A stretch of 64,000 nt of DNA, from NCBI RefSeq assembly GCF_900094545.1, contig NZ_FMAH01000006.1:62001-126000 (forward strand), read 5' to 3'. The notes under the pieces were generated by a model, which had not been told where the DNA came from, searched no databases, and saw only the letters and a list, made by a program, of their open reading frames with translations. Positions 53,748 through 61,794 of the stretch are shown piece after piece (within the stretch, counting starts at the first letter, position 1; each line of letters starts with the position of its first letter). Source of the DNA: Martinezella miluonensis. Its GTDB lineage: Bacteria; Pseudomonadota; Alphaproteobacteria; Rhizobiales; Rhizobiaceae. Both the position numbers and the translations under genes were made by a program.

Positions 53748-54554
53748 CTACAAAACGACGATTTCCGTCCTCACAGGCACTCGGCTGTACAGATCCATCA
53801 CGTCCTGGTTGAGCATGCGCACACAACCGGACGAAGCCGCTCTGCCGATCGACTGCCAATCCGGCGTGCCGTGGACGCGATAAAGCGTATCCTTGCCGTT
53901 TTGAAAGATGTAGAGCGCGCGGGCGCCGAGTGGATTGGTCGGCCCCGGATTCATGCCACCGCGCTCGGCCGACAATGGCTTCATCTGCGGTTCGCGAGCG
54001 ACCATTTCCGCCGGCGGCGTCCAGCGCGGCCATTTCTGCTTCCATTGGATCACGCCCCTACCATGCCAGGCATAGCCGGCCGCGCCGAGACCGACGCCAT
54101 AGCGCATGGCCTTGCCGCCCGGCTCGATGAAATAGAGAAAGTGCTCCCTGGTATCGACGATGATGGTGCCGGGCCGTTCATTGGTCTTGTAATCCACTTC
54201 CTGGCGCAGGAAGCGCGGATCGATGCGCTTGTAGGGGATGGCCGGCAGCGTGAAGTCGTCTTCGCTCTTCTGCGCATACATGGCCTGATGCACCGGATTG
54301 AAGGTCGGCAAGCCATAGGTCTGATGGAACTGGGTGCGGAAGAGATCACGCGATTTCGGCACGGGCTGCACCGGCAGACGCTGCACCCTCTGCGGATCGA
54401 TACCTTCCGGGCGATAGAAGATCGGCGAGGTTTCCTGCACGAACCGATCCGGATCGGTCGCACCGGTATCGGGAATGATGCTGCAGGCGGACAAGGTCGC
54501 CAAAGCGGCAGCGGCAAGCAGGTGGCGGGAAACGGGCAGCAGATCGGCCATCAT
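53748..54554 (-). CDS. L,D-transpeptidase (YkuD family) lipoprotein
   Basis: The 268-residue product has an N-terminal signal (Leu-Leu-Ala-Ala-Ala-Ala-Leu) with a lipobox Leu-Ser-Ala-Cys, a linker, and a YkuD domain with His228-Gly-Thr-Pro-Asp-Trp and Ser-Ser-Gly-Cys244-Val-Arg. The mature region is closely similar to the neighbouring transpeptidase (Met-Arg-Tyr-Gly-x-Gly-x-Gly and Gly-Arg-Gly-Val-Ile-Gln-Trp are shared), so the two are likely duplicates. The start at 54554 fits the signal; a weak ribosome binding site leaves a few codons open. Confidence 0.87.
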   Translation of the reverse strand: MMADLLPVSRHLLAAAALATLSACSIIPDTGATDPDRFVQETSPIFYRPEGIDPQRVQRLPVQPVPKSRDLFRTQFHQTYGLPTFNPVHQAMYAQKSEDDFTLPAIPYKRIDPRFLRQEVDYKTNERPGTIIVDTREHFLYFIEPGGKAMRYGVGLGAAGYAWHGRGVIQWKQKWPRWTPPAEMVAREPQMKPLSAERGGMNPGPTNPLGARALYIFQNGKDTLYRVHGTPDWQSIGRAASSGCVRMLNQDVMDLYSRVPVRTEIVVL

Positions 54555-54904
54555 CGGAAACCAGTTGGAACACATGTCGGGTCGGCGACATGATGACCGG
54601 CGCGGCTGGAGCGAGGCTGGCGTCGATGGCGAAGATATTGCTCTGATTGACCAAACACCTGTTTTCCGTCGCGAAATTTGACCTTGCGAGCCAGAGGATG
54701 GCATGATTATCGCTCGCATCGACCAGGGCAGTTCGGTCGTGCCTATTATCACAAGACATGGCTGAAGCGGGCGGAGCGGGCACTGAAGGGCAAACATTTC
54801 CAGGAAAGGCTGGTACCGCGAACCAACGACGGCATTGCCTTCAAGCCGCTTTATGAGCGGCGGCACTGATCGATGAGATGGCGTAGCCGCCAGTCTGACG
54901 CCGA
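54555..54904. other. Intergenic region holding a gene relic
   Basis: No complete gene is present in these 350 bases. The right half (54678-54870) contains a plus-strand coding remnant described separately; the left half is the presumed promoter region of the transpeptidase gene. Confidence 0.5.
54678..54870 (+). pseudogene. Relic of a methylmalonyl-CoA mutase-like gene
   Basis: A plus-strand frame here encodes a run with Trp-Leu-Lys-Arg-Ala-Glu-Arg-Ala-Leu-Lys-Gly-Lys, then Leu-Val-Pro-Arg-Thr-Asn-Asp-Gly-Ile-Ala-Phe-Lys-Pro-Leu-Tyr. This is the N-terminal pattern of methylmalonyl-CoA mutase small subunits (Ala-Leu-Lys-Gly...Leu-Val-x-Arg-Thr-x-Asp-Gly-Ile-x-x-x-Pro-Leu-Tyr). The frame ends a few codons later at TGA and nothing of the mutase body follows; the next gene is on the opposite strand. 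I read it as a truncated remnant, with no good start or ribosome binding site. Confidence 0.6.
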
Positions 54905-55885
54905 CTAGACCGCCACGCTCTGGAAGAACCGGATGCTATCCTCGATCTCGCCCGGCAGGGCTGAATTATGGCTGCCTGCCACTGTCGCCACGTCCATCTT
55001 CACGCCGGCGGCGGTCGCCCGCTTGGCGAGCAGGGCGATGCGCGAGTCGAAATGAGCCTCCTCGGTGCCGTGAAACAGCTTCATCGGGCATCGGAAGCTA
55101 TGTGCATAGCAAAGCGGCGAGCGCATCTGGAATTCGCGCGGGTTCCTGGTGTTGAAGCGGATATCCTGCGGATAGCGTCGGAAGAACGCATAGGCGTCTG
55201 GATTACCTGATATCGGTGCGGCTGCACGGAACCGCTTGGTCGACATGGCGGTCAGCATGGCCAGCGTGCCCCCGATGCTATGTCCGGCCAGGAACATGCG
55301 ATGCGGATCGACGCCGGGCAGATGCCTCAGCCGGTTGGACGCCGCCAGAACATCGGCCACCTCATCATAGAAACCGGAGAAATTGCCCTTCTGGCCGTTT
55401 TCACCCCGCATCGAGGGGATCATCACGACATAACCAGCTTCGACATAGGGCTTCATCAACTGCCAATGACCCTGGCCGATGGCGTTGCCGCCGTGCAGGA
55501 AGATCACGGCCGGTTTCGGCGTGCGTCCGCGCGTGTATTTAGAAACCCAGGCGACCAGCTCCAGTTCGCCGCCAAGACCGCTGCGATAGAAAAGCTGATC
55601 GGCGGTGGGTGGCGTCACGAGCGGCTCGTAGATATCGGGAGCAGGCCCCTTGCTCACCAAGTCTGTCCGAAACAGTCGGCGCTCCTTGCTATAATTGCCC
55701 GACAGAAGCGGCGGCGCATCCTCGGCCTTTTCCGCAGCGGCGGCATTCTTGCTATCGGCGGGCTTGCCGCCGGACGTGCTGTCATCGGCCGATCTGCCGA
55801 TGTTCGGCGCAAAAAGCGTAACGGCCAGACCAACAAGGACGCCGCGGCGATTGGCACGAAATGTGTTGTCGTCAGACGTGGTCAT
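54905..55885 (-). CDS. Alpha/beta hydrolase (dienelactone hydrolase/S9-like), secreted
   Basis: The 326-residue protein has a twin-arginine-like N-terminus (Arg-Ala-Asn-Arg-Arg-Gly-Val-Leu-Val) followed by a hydrophobic stretch, an Ala/Lys/Glu-rich linker, then the hydrolase fold with oxyanion segment Phe-Leu-His-Gly-Gly, nucleophile Ser in Gly-His-Ser-Ile-Gly-Gly, and a likely His in Ala-Gly-Ser-His-Asn-Ser. Substrate unknown. It is probably exported to the periplasm. Confidence 0.8.
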   Translation of the reverse strand: MTTSDDNTFRANRRGVLVGLAVTLFAPNIGRSADDSTSGGKPADSKNAAAAEKAEDAPPLLSGNYSKERRLFRTDLVSKGPAPDIYEPLVTPPTADQLFYRSGLGGELELVAWVSKYTRGRTPKPAVIFLHGGNAIGQGHWQLMKPYVEAGYVVMIPSMRGENGQKGNFSGFYDEVADVLAASNRLRHLPGVDPHRMFLAGHSIGGTLAMLTAMSTKRFRAAAPISGNPDAYAFFRRYPQDIRFNTRNPREFQMRSPLCYAHSFRCPMKLFHGTEEAHFDSRIALLAKRATAAGVKMDVATVAGSHNSALPGEIEDSIRFFQSVAV

Positions 55886-55972
55886 AGGCTCTGTCCAAAT
55901 ATCCCGGCGGCTCGAATCTGCACAGGTTGCAAGGCGAGGCCAACTCACATTGTGGTGAGGAATCGCCCTTCG

Positions 55973-57610
55973 CTATTCATCAACAACAGGAGCCTTCGCG
56001 TCAATCAGCGCGATCAAGCTTTCCAGCCGATCCGCCTCGTAAGGAGGCTTGTCGGGCCGAAGCCGGGCGATGCGGGGAAAACGCATAGCGACCCCGGATT
56101 TATGGCGGCTGGAGCGGTTGATACCCTCGAAGGCGACTTCAAGAACGAAGCCGAAATCGCGGTCGGCGCGCACCGCCCGCACGGGACCGAAACGATCGAC
56201 CGTATTGTCGCGCACGAATTTGTCGAGCACCTCCAGCTCGGCATCGGTGAAGCCGAAATAGGCCTTGCCGACGGGCACGAGTTGTTCACCCTCCGGCGTC
56301 GTCGCCCATACGCCGAAGGTGAAATCGGAATAATAGCTGGATCGCTTGCCATGACCGCGCTGCGCATACATCAGCACCGCGTCGACATTGTAGGGATCGC
56401 GCTTCCACTTGAACCAGGGGCCTTTGGCCCGGCCGGCAAGATAGGCACTGTCCCTGCGCTTGATCATGACGCCTTCGATCACCGGATCGGGCGGCGATGA
56501 GCGCAGCCTGTCCAGTTCCTCCCATGAGGAGAAATCGACGAGCGGTGAGAGATCGAAGCGGTCGTGAGGCGCGGCCTCGACAATCTCCGTCAGCCGCTCG
56601 CGCCGATCGAGGAAGCCGCGTGCGCGCACATCCTTCGCACCATCGAACAGAAGATCGTAGGCGCGGATGAAGGCAGGGAATTCCTCCAGCATCTTTGCCG
56701 TCACGGTCTTGCGGTTGAGGCGCTGCTGCAGATCGGAAAAGCTGCGCGTCGGGCTGTTGGAGCGGACCGTGCCGCCGATCAGCAGCTCGCCATCCATGAC
56801 GCCCTCGAAGCTCATCGCATCGACGATGTCGGGAAAGGCGCCGGAGATATCATCGCCCGAACGGGAATAGAGCTTGCTTGTGGCGCCGGAGCGCGAAAGC
56901 TGGACACGGATGCCATCCCACTTCCATTCGGCGGCAAAATCCGTTGGGTCGAGCCCATCGAGATCGCCTGGTTCGACGGGATTGGCGAGCATGACGGAAT
57001 GGAAGATCGCCGGCGTCGCCAATATCGGCCGCTCGCCCTTCCCTTCCAGCCAGCGGAAAAGGCTTTCATAGGGCGGCTGCAGGCCATGCCACAGCGTTTC
57101 GATTTCGGTCACGTCCTTGTCGCTGAGCTCAGCCAGCGCCTGTTTGGCGAGGCGGGCCGAGACGCCGATGCGCATGGCGCCGGTCGCAAGCTTCAGGAAG
57201 GCGAAACGGCCCGACGTATCCAGCCGGTCCAGCAGATCGCGGACGAAGCTGCGCACCTCGGTACGACCCAGGGCATTCATGCGGCGTACGACCTCGCCAA
57301 GCTTCGGCTGTTCGCCGGGAGGGCGCTCGATGTCGCTTTCCTTGTCCCAGACCAGCGAGATCGTTTCGGCAAGATCGCCGACATAATCATAGGAATAACG
57401 GAACAGCACCTCGTCCATGCGTTCAAGGACTAGCTCACGCAGCATGGGCGGTTTGACGTTGCGCACCTCGAGCGTGCCGGCGATGGCGGCCAGGCCATAG
57501 CCGCGGTCTGGATCCGGCGTATCGCGAAAATAGTCGGTCAGCAGCTTCAGCTTGCCGTTGCGGCTCGGCGTCAGCACCAGGCGGTCGAGAAGGTCGGCAA
57601 AGGCTTTCAT
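55973..57610 (-). CDS. ATP-dependent DNA ligase (cisplatin-response type)
   Basis: The 545-residue ligase has an N-terminal helical DNA-binding domain, the nucleotidyltransferase core with adenylated Lys230 in Glu-Trp-Lys-Trp-Asp-Gly-Ile-Arg, motif V Trp-Phe-Lys-Trp-Lys-Arg, and an OB domain. It matches the ligases found together with an exonuclease in many proteobacteria and linked to cross-link tolerance. Its start shares one base with the exonuclease stop (TGATG), so the genes are coupled. Lhr-type helicase and MPE genes of the larger cluster are not adjacent. Confidence 0.93.
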   Translation of the reverse strand: MKAFADLLDRLVLTPSRNGKLKLLTDYFRDTPDPDRGYGLAAIAGTLEVRNVKPPMLRELVLERMDEVLFRYSYDYVGDLAETISLVWDKESDIERPPGEQPKLGEVVRRMNALGRTEVRSFVRDLLDRLDTSGRFAFLKLATGAMRIGVSARLAKQALAELSDKDVTEIETLWHGLQPPYESLFRWLEGKGERPILATPAIFHSVMLANPVEPGDLDGLDPTDFAAEWKWDGIRVQLSRSGATSKLYSRSGDDISGAFPDIVDAMSFEGVMDGELLIGGTVRSNSPTRSFSDLQQRLNRKTVTAKMLEEFPAFIRAYDLLFDGAKDVRARGFLDRRERLTEIVEAAPHDRFDLSPLVDFSSWEELDRLRSSPPDPVIEGVMIKRRDSAYLAGRAKGPWFKWKRDPYNVDAVLMYAQRGHGKRSSYYSDFTFGVWATTPEGEQLVPVGKAYFGFTDAELEVLDKFVRDNTVDRFGPVRAVRADRDFGFVLEVAFEGINRSSRHKSGVAMRFPRIARLRPDKPPYEADRLESLIALIDAKAPVVDE

Positions 57611-58620
57611 CAATCGCCCTCGTCTTCATAGCCGATGAGATGCAGCGGCTTGGCGGTGACACCCTGCAGCTCGCACCAGCGCACCAGCGCCTCTTCGCGC
57701 CCGTGGGTGACCCAGACCTCGCCCGGCTTCAAATCGGATATCGTCTCGGTCAGTTCCGGCCAGTCGCAATGGTCGGATATGACCAGCGGCAGCTCGACAC
57801 CAAGCTGCTTGGCGCGCTGGCGCACCATCATCCAGCCGGAGGCGAAAGCCGGCAGCGGATCGTGGAACCGTCTCGCCCAGCGATCCTGGAAAGCGGAGGG
57901 CGGACCGACGACGACGGCGCCGTGGAAGATCGATTGATCCCGGCTTTCGATCGTGGCCGGCAGCAACTCGCCGAGCGCGATACCCTGGCTGACATAGTAA
58001 TCACACAGCGTTTGCAGCGCGCCATGAATATAGATCGGCTTGTCATAGCCGGCATCGCGCAAGAGACGGATGACGCGCTGCGCCTTGCCGAGCGCATAGG
58101 CGCCGATCAGATGCGTTCGTTCCGGAAACTGGCGAAGCGAGGCCAAGAGCTTGCGTGTCTCGGCCATGGGATCGGGATGGTGGAACACTGGCAGACCAAA
58201 CGTGGCCTCGGTGATGAAGACATCGCAGGGAACAGGGACGTAGGCTGCACAGGTCGGGTCCGGCCGGCGCTTGTAATCGCCGGAAACGACGATGCGCAGC
58301 CCATCCTTCTCCACCGCGATCTGCGCCGAGCCGAGCACATGGCCCGCGGGGTGGAACTGCACCTTGACGCCGTTGATCGTCACCACCTCGCCAAAGGCCG
58401 CCGCCTGTTCCGACCCTGCAAAGCCATCGCCATAGCGGATGCGCATGATGTCGAGCGTCTGGCGCGTGGCGAGCACATGGGTGTGGCCGGAGCGGGCGTG
58501 GTCGGAATGGCCATGCGTGACGAGCGCCCGCTCGACCGGGCGCACGGGATCGATATAGAAGCCGCCGATCGGACAGAACAATCCTTCAGGCGCGGGATAA
58601 AGCAGCTGGTCAGGTCTCAT
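57610..58620 (-). CDS. Ligase-associated DNA exonuclease (metallo-beta-lactamase fold)
   Basis: The 336-residue protein has the MBL motif His36-Gly-His38-Ser-Asp40-His41, a second His in His-Pro-Ala-Gly-His-Val-Leu-Gly, and the beta-CASP type ending with Ser-Asp-His-Cys-Asp-Trp and His-Gly-Arg-Glu-Glu. This group is named for its constant pairing with the downstream ATP-dependent ligase. It should trim DNA ends. It is translationally coupled to the ligase gene. Confidence 0.93.
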   Translation of the reverse strand: MRPDQLLYPAPEGLFCPIGGFYIDPVRPVERALVTHGHSDHARSGHTHVLATRQTLDIMRIRYGDGFAGSEQAAAFGEVVTINGVKVQFHPAGHVLGSAQIAVEKDGLRIVVSGDYKRRPDPTCAAYVPVPCDVFITEATFGLPVFHHPDPMAETRKLLASLRQFPERTHLIGAYALGKAQRVIRLLRDAGYDKPIYIHGALQTLCDYYVSQGIALGELLPATIESRDQSIFHGAVVVGPPSAFQDRWARRFHDPLPAFASGWMMVRQRAKQLGVELPLVISDHCDWPELTETISDLKPGEVWVTHGREEALVRWCELQGVTAKPLHLIGYEDEGD

Positions 58621-58649
58621 GACTTATGAGGATAGCGTGATTTGCACGA

Positions 58650-59420
58650 TTAGGTAGCGATACGACCCGCTTTTTGAGCGAATCCGCGTTCGGGTTGTCG
58701 ATCAGGCAGATCGAAGACAAGGACATCTTCGCTATGCGGCTTCGCCTTGGCCACGACGACACCGTTCGGATCGACGATCGCGCTGCTGCCATAGCTCACC
58801 CAGCCGTCATCGTTGCTGCCAACCACATCCGATGCCATCACCCAGCATCCCGTGTGCTTGGCGCATATTTGCAGGCTCGATATGCCTGGCTTGTGCCAGA
58901 GTTCAGCCTTGTGGGGCCGGAGCATCAGATTGATGGGATTGCAGATGAGGCCGACGCCCTTTCGGGCCAGACGCCTTGAGGTATAGGGATATCTCAGATC
59001 GGCGCAGATATTGATGCCGAAGCGCCAATGCCCTTCCTCCCAGACGGGAAAATCCTTTCCGGGCGTACGGCCCATTTCGAGCGGATGAGCCTTGGCATAG
59101 ACCCCGACTATCCGGCCTGCCTTGGCGACCAAGGCACTATTGTAGAGCGCATCGTTTCTCCTCTCGAAAAAACCGATGATCGCGGTCGTCTTCCCGGAGG
59201 CGAAGCGGCCGACAAGGGCGTTCAACCTGATATCGCCGAGAGAAAGCGCGCGGCTCTTGGCTGTGGCCTTGTTATAGCTATGCCCCTGCAGGTAACATTC
59301 GGGAAAAAGGGCGAGATCGATGCCCTGCACTTCGGCCCAGGCCAGATCGCGCGCCAAGACCTCGGCCGTCTGCTCGACGGCGTCGAAAAGTGCCAGACGT
59401 TGAAAAGCCGCGATCCGCAT
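58650..59420 (-). CDS. Nitrilase superfamily carbon-nitrogen hydrolase
   Basis: The 256-residue protein has the triad Glu41 (Phe-Pro-Glu-Cys-Tyr-Leu), Lys110 (Tyr-Ala-Lys-Ala-His-Pro-Leu-Glu) and Cys139 (Asn-Ile-Cys-Ala-Asp-Leu-Arg-Tyr-Pro). The family hydrolyses amides or nitriles; the substrate is not readable. It lies 30 bases upstream of the exonuclease gene on the same strand, so the three genes may share a transcript. Confidence 0.87.
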   Translation of the reverse strand: MRIAAFQRLALFDAVEQTAEVLARDLAWAEVQGIDLALFPECYLQGHSYNKATAKSRALSLGDIRLNALVGRFASGKTTAIIGFFERRNDALYNSALVAKAGRIVGVYAKAHPLEMGRTPGKDFPVWEEGHWRFGINICADLRYPYTSRRLARKGVGLICNPINLMLRPHKAELWHKPGISSLQICAKHTGCWVMASDVVGSNDDGWVSYGSSAIVDPNGVVVAKAKPHSEDVLVFDLPDRQPERGFAQKAGRIAT

Positions 59421-59596
59421 GCGTCAGAACTAGCATAGGTGGTGAGTCGCCTCTAGCACCAACCGACTGGACTATGATCGCCGTCCGCGCCGGATTGGTT
59501 AAGGAAAGATGACAGCTATCGCTCGTCCGGTGGCGCCAAATGTCTGCGAGCCGTAGCCTGAGATTCCAGGCGTGCCAAAACGAGACAGATTTGGCT

Positions 59597-59610
59597 GGCA
59601 CGATTTCTGC
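59597..59610 (+). promoter_or_regulatory. Sigma-54 type -24/-12 promoter
   Basis: The sequence TGGCACGATTTCTGCT places GG (59597-59598) and GC (59609-59610) exactly 10 bases apart, with the full TGGCACG -24 box; the -12 box is CTGC against the consensus TTGC. The gene start at 59639 lies about 28 bases beyond. It predicts RpoN-dependent expression of the following exported protein. Confidence 0.65.
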
Positions 59611-59638
59611 TTGGCCAATGTCGTTTCGGGAGTTCGTA

Positions 59639-61009
59639 ATGATCCAGCGCCGTGCCTTCCTCGCTTCTCTGGCTGCTTCGGCCACCGCCGGCCTATTTGC
59701 GCCTGGCATCTTCGCTGCGCCGCTTGCCAGAAGCAACGGTGCCGAGCTGCGCGGGTCGATCGACGCTATCGCCTATAAGGCGACGCCGGGCACCAGCGAC
59801 TTCAAAAGCGGCAAGCTGCAGGCGATGATCGACAATGCCGCGCGCAGCAACGTGCCGCTGTTCCTGCCGCCCGGCAATTACACCGTGTCCAACCTGACGC
59901 TGCCGGATAATACCCGCATCAGCGGCGTACCGGGCGCCACGCGCCTTATCTATGGCGGCGACGGCTATCTGATGAATGCGGACAAGGCCAAGCGCATCGA
60001 GCTTTCCGGGCTCGTTCTCGATGGTGGCAATCGATGGCTGGCCGACTATGTGGGAGCCCTCCTGCAATTTGCAGGCGTCGGCGATGTGCGGATCGACGAT
60101 TGCGAGATTGCCGGCAGCCGCAAGCACGCCATGCAACTCGAACGCTGCGGCGGCCGGATCGAACGCAGCCGGATCTCCGGAGCTGCCGAGGCCGGCATCT
60201 ACTCCGTCCAATCCACCGGATTGCAGGTGACAGGCAACAGCATCGAGGATTGCGGCAATGGCGGCGTCCTCATCCATCGCTGGGACAAGGCGGAGGACGG
60301 CAGCAACGTCACCGACAACCGCATAGCCCGCATCCGCGCCAATGGCGGCGGCACCGGCCAGAACGGCAACGGCATCAATGTCTTCCGCGCCGACGGCGTG
60401 CAGGTCTCCGGCAATCGCATCACCGATTGCGCCTTCACCGCAATTCGCGCCAATTCGGCATCGAATGTGCAGATCTCGGGCAACCAGTGCCTGCGTTCCG
60501 GCGAGACGGCGATCTATTGCGAATTCGAATTCGAAGGCGCTGTCATCAACAACAACCTGATCGATGTCGCCACAAACGGCATTGCCGTCACCAATTTCGA
60601 CAAGGGTGGTCGGCTTGCCACGGTCACCGGCAACATCATCCGCAATCTGTCTATGACAGCCCCCTATGCCCAGGACGGTGGGTTCGGCATCGGCATATCA
60701 GCCGAAGCCGATACGCTGATTTCCGACAACGTCATCGAGAACGCGCCGCTCTGCGGCCTGAAACTCGGCTGGGGGCCTTACCTTCGCAATGTGGTCGCCA
60801 CCGGCAACATCGTCAGACATGCCGGCATCGGCTGCGTCGTGTCGGTGGCGGATGGCGCCGGCTCGGCCGTCATTTCAAGCAATCTCTTCCAGGAGATGGA
60901 GAAAGGCGCGATTGTCGGCTTTCGCTGGGACAAGCCCGCCTCCGGCGATCTCTCCGCCGGAAGCTCGCAATTTCCGCAATTGACCGTCGCGAACAACAGA
61001 GTGGTTTAA
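59639..61009 (+). CDS. TIGR03808-type TAT-exported beta-helix protein
   Basis: The 456-residue protein has a twin-arginine signal (Ile-Gln-Arg-Arg-Ala-Phe-Leu, residues 2-8, cleavage near Phe-Ala-Ala) and many right-handed beta-helix repeats with recurring Ile/Val-x-Gly-Asn-x-Ile patterns from about 110 to 440. This is the pattern of the TIGR03808 family of TAT-translocated repeat proteins in rhizobia. It may bind or cut a polysaccharide, but no catalytic residues can be named. A sigma-54 promoter lies in front. The 3' end overlaps the convergent crotonase gene by 4 bases. Confidence 0.82.
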   Translation: MIQRRAFLASLAASATAGLFAPGIFAAPLARSNGAELRGSIDAIAYKATPGTSDFKSGKLQAMIDNAARSNVPLFLPPGNYTVSNLTLPDNTRISGVPGATRLIYGGDGYLMNADKAKRIELSGLVLDGGNRWLADYVGALLQFAGVGDVRIDDCEIAGSRKHAMQLERCGGRIERSRISGAAEAGIYSVQSTGLQVTGNSIEDCGNGGVLIHRWDKAEDGSNVTDNRIARIRANGGGTGQNGNGINVFRADGVQVSGNRITDCAFTAIRANSASNVQISGNQCLRSGETAIYCEFEFEGAVINNNLIDVATNGIAVTNFDKGGRLATVTGNIIRNLSMTAPYAQDGGFGIGISAEADTLISDNVIENAPLCGLKLGWGPYLRNVVATGNIVRHAGIGCVVSVADGAGSAVISSNLFQEMEKGAIVGFRWDKPASGDLSAGSSQFPQLTVANNRVV

Positions 61010-61794
61010 GCCCGCCGCCAGTTCGGCTGACGCTTTTCGAAGAAGGCGGTAATGCCTTCTTTCGCCTCCTCGGTTTCCCAGGCATCGGCCAACTGTTCGA
61101 CGACGTCGTCGATCATGCCATCGGTGATCGGCCGGCCGACCGAGCGGGCCAGCGCCTTGGCACGCGCCGCAGCCTGTGGAGATGCCGAAAGGAAATGGCG
61201 GATTTCGGCCTCGACGGCTTCATCCAGCGCTTCCTCGGCAACAACCCGGGACAGCAGGCCAGCGGCGTGCGCCTGCCAGGCATCGATGATCTTGCCGGAA
61301 AGGAAGAGCGGGCGGGCATTCGCCTCGCCGATACGGGCGACCACATAGGGGCTGATCGTAGCGGGAATGATGCCGAGGCGTACCTCCGTCAGGCCGAAAC
61401 GGGCCGTCGACGCGGCGATGACCATATCGCAGACACTGAGGACGCCTATGCCGCCGCCGAACGCATTGCCTTGGACCCGGGCAATGAGGGGCTTTGGCAA
61501 TTCGTTCAACGCCTTGAACAACATGGCGAGCCTGCGCGCCTCGACCATGCGCCCGGCACGCGTTGCATCAAACTGCGCACGCATCCAGCCGAGATCGCCG
61601 CCCGCACAAAAGCTTGTTCCCTCACCCGTGAGCACGACGACACGGACCGTCTTGTCATTGCCGAGATCGCGGACCGCTGTTGTCAAGGCATCGATCATCT
61701 CGGCCGAGAGGGCATTGTGCTTTTCCGGGCGCGCCAGCGTGAGACGGGCAACGCCGCGTTCATCGGTGGCGATATGGATCGTCGGCGACATCAT
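61006..61794 (-). CDS. liuC: Methylglutaconyl-CoA hydratase-type crotonase
   Basis: The 262-residue protein has the crotonase oxyanion segments Ser-Phe-Cys-Ala-Gly-Gly-Asp-Leu and Gly-Asn-Ala-Phe-Gly-Gly-Gly-Ile-Gly. Its place after HMG-CoA lyase and the biotin carboxylase subunit makes it the hydratase of the leucine pathway, making HMG-CoA from 3-methylglutaconyl-CoA. The ATG overlaps the upstream lyase stop in ATGA. Confidence 0.87.
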   Translation of the reverse strand: MMSPTIHIATDERGVARLTLARPEKHNALSAEMIDALTTAVRDLGNDKTVRVVVLTGEGTSFCAGGDLGWMRAQFDATRAGRMVEARRLAMLFKALNELPKPLIARVQGNAFGGGIGVLSVCDMVIAASTARFGLTEVRLGIIPATISPYVVARIGEANARPLFLSGKIIDAWQAHAAGLLSRVVAEEALDEAVEAEIRHFLSASPQAAARAKALARSVGRPITDGMIDDVVEQLADAWETEEAKEGITAFFEKRQPNWRRA

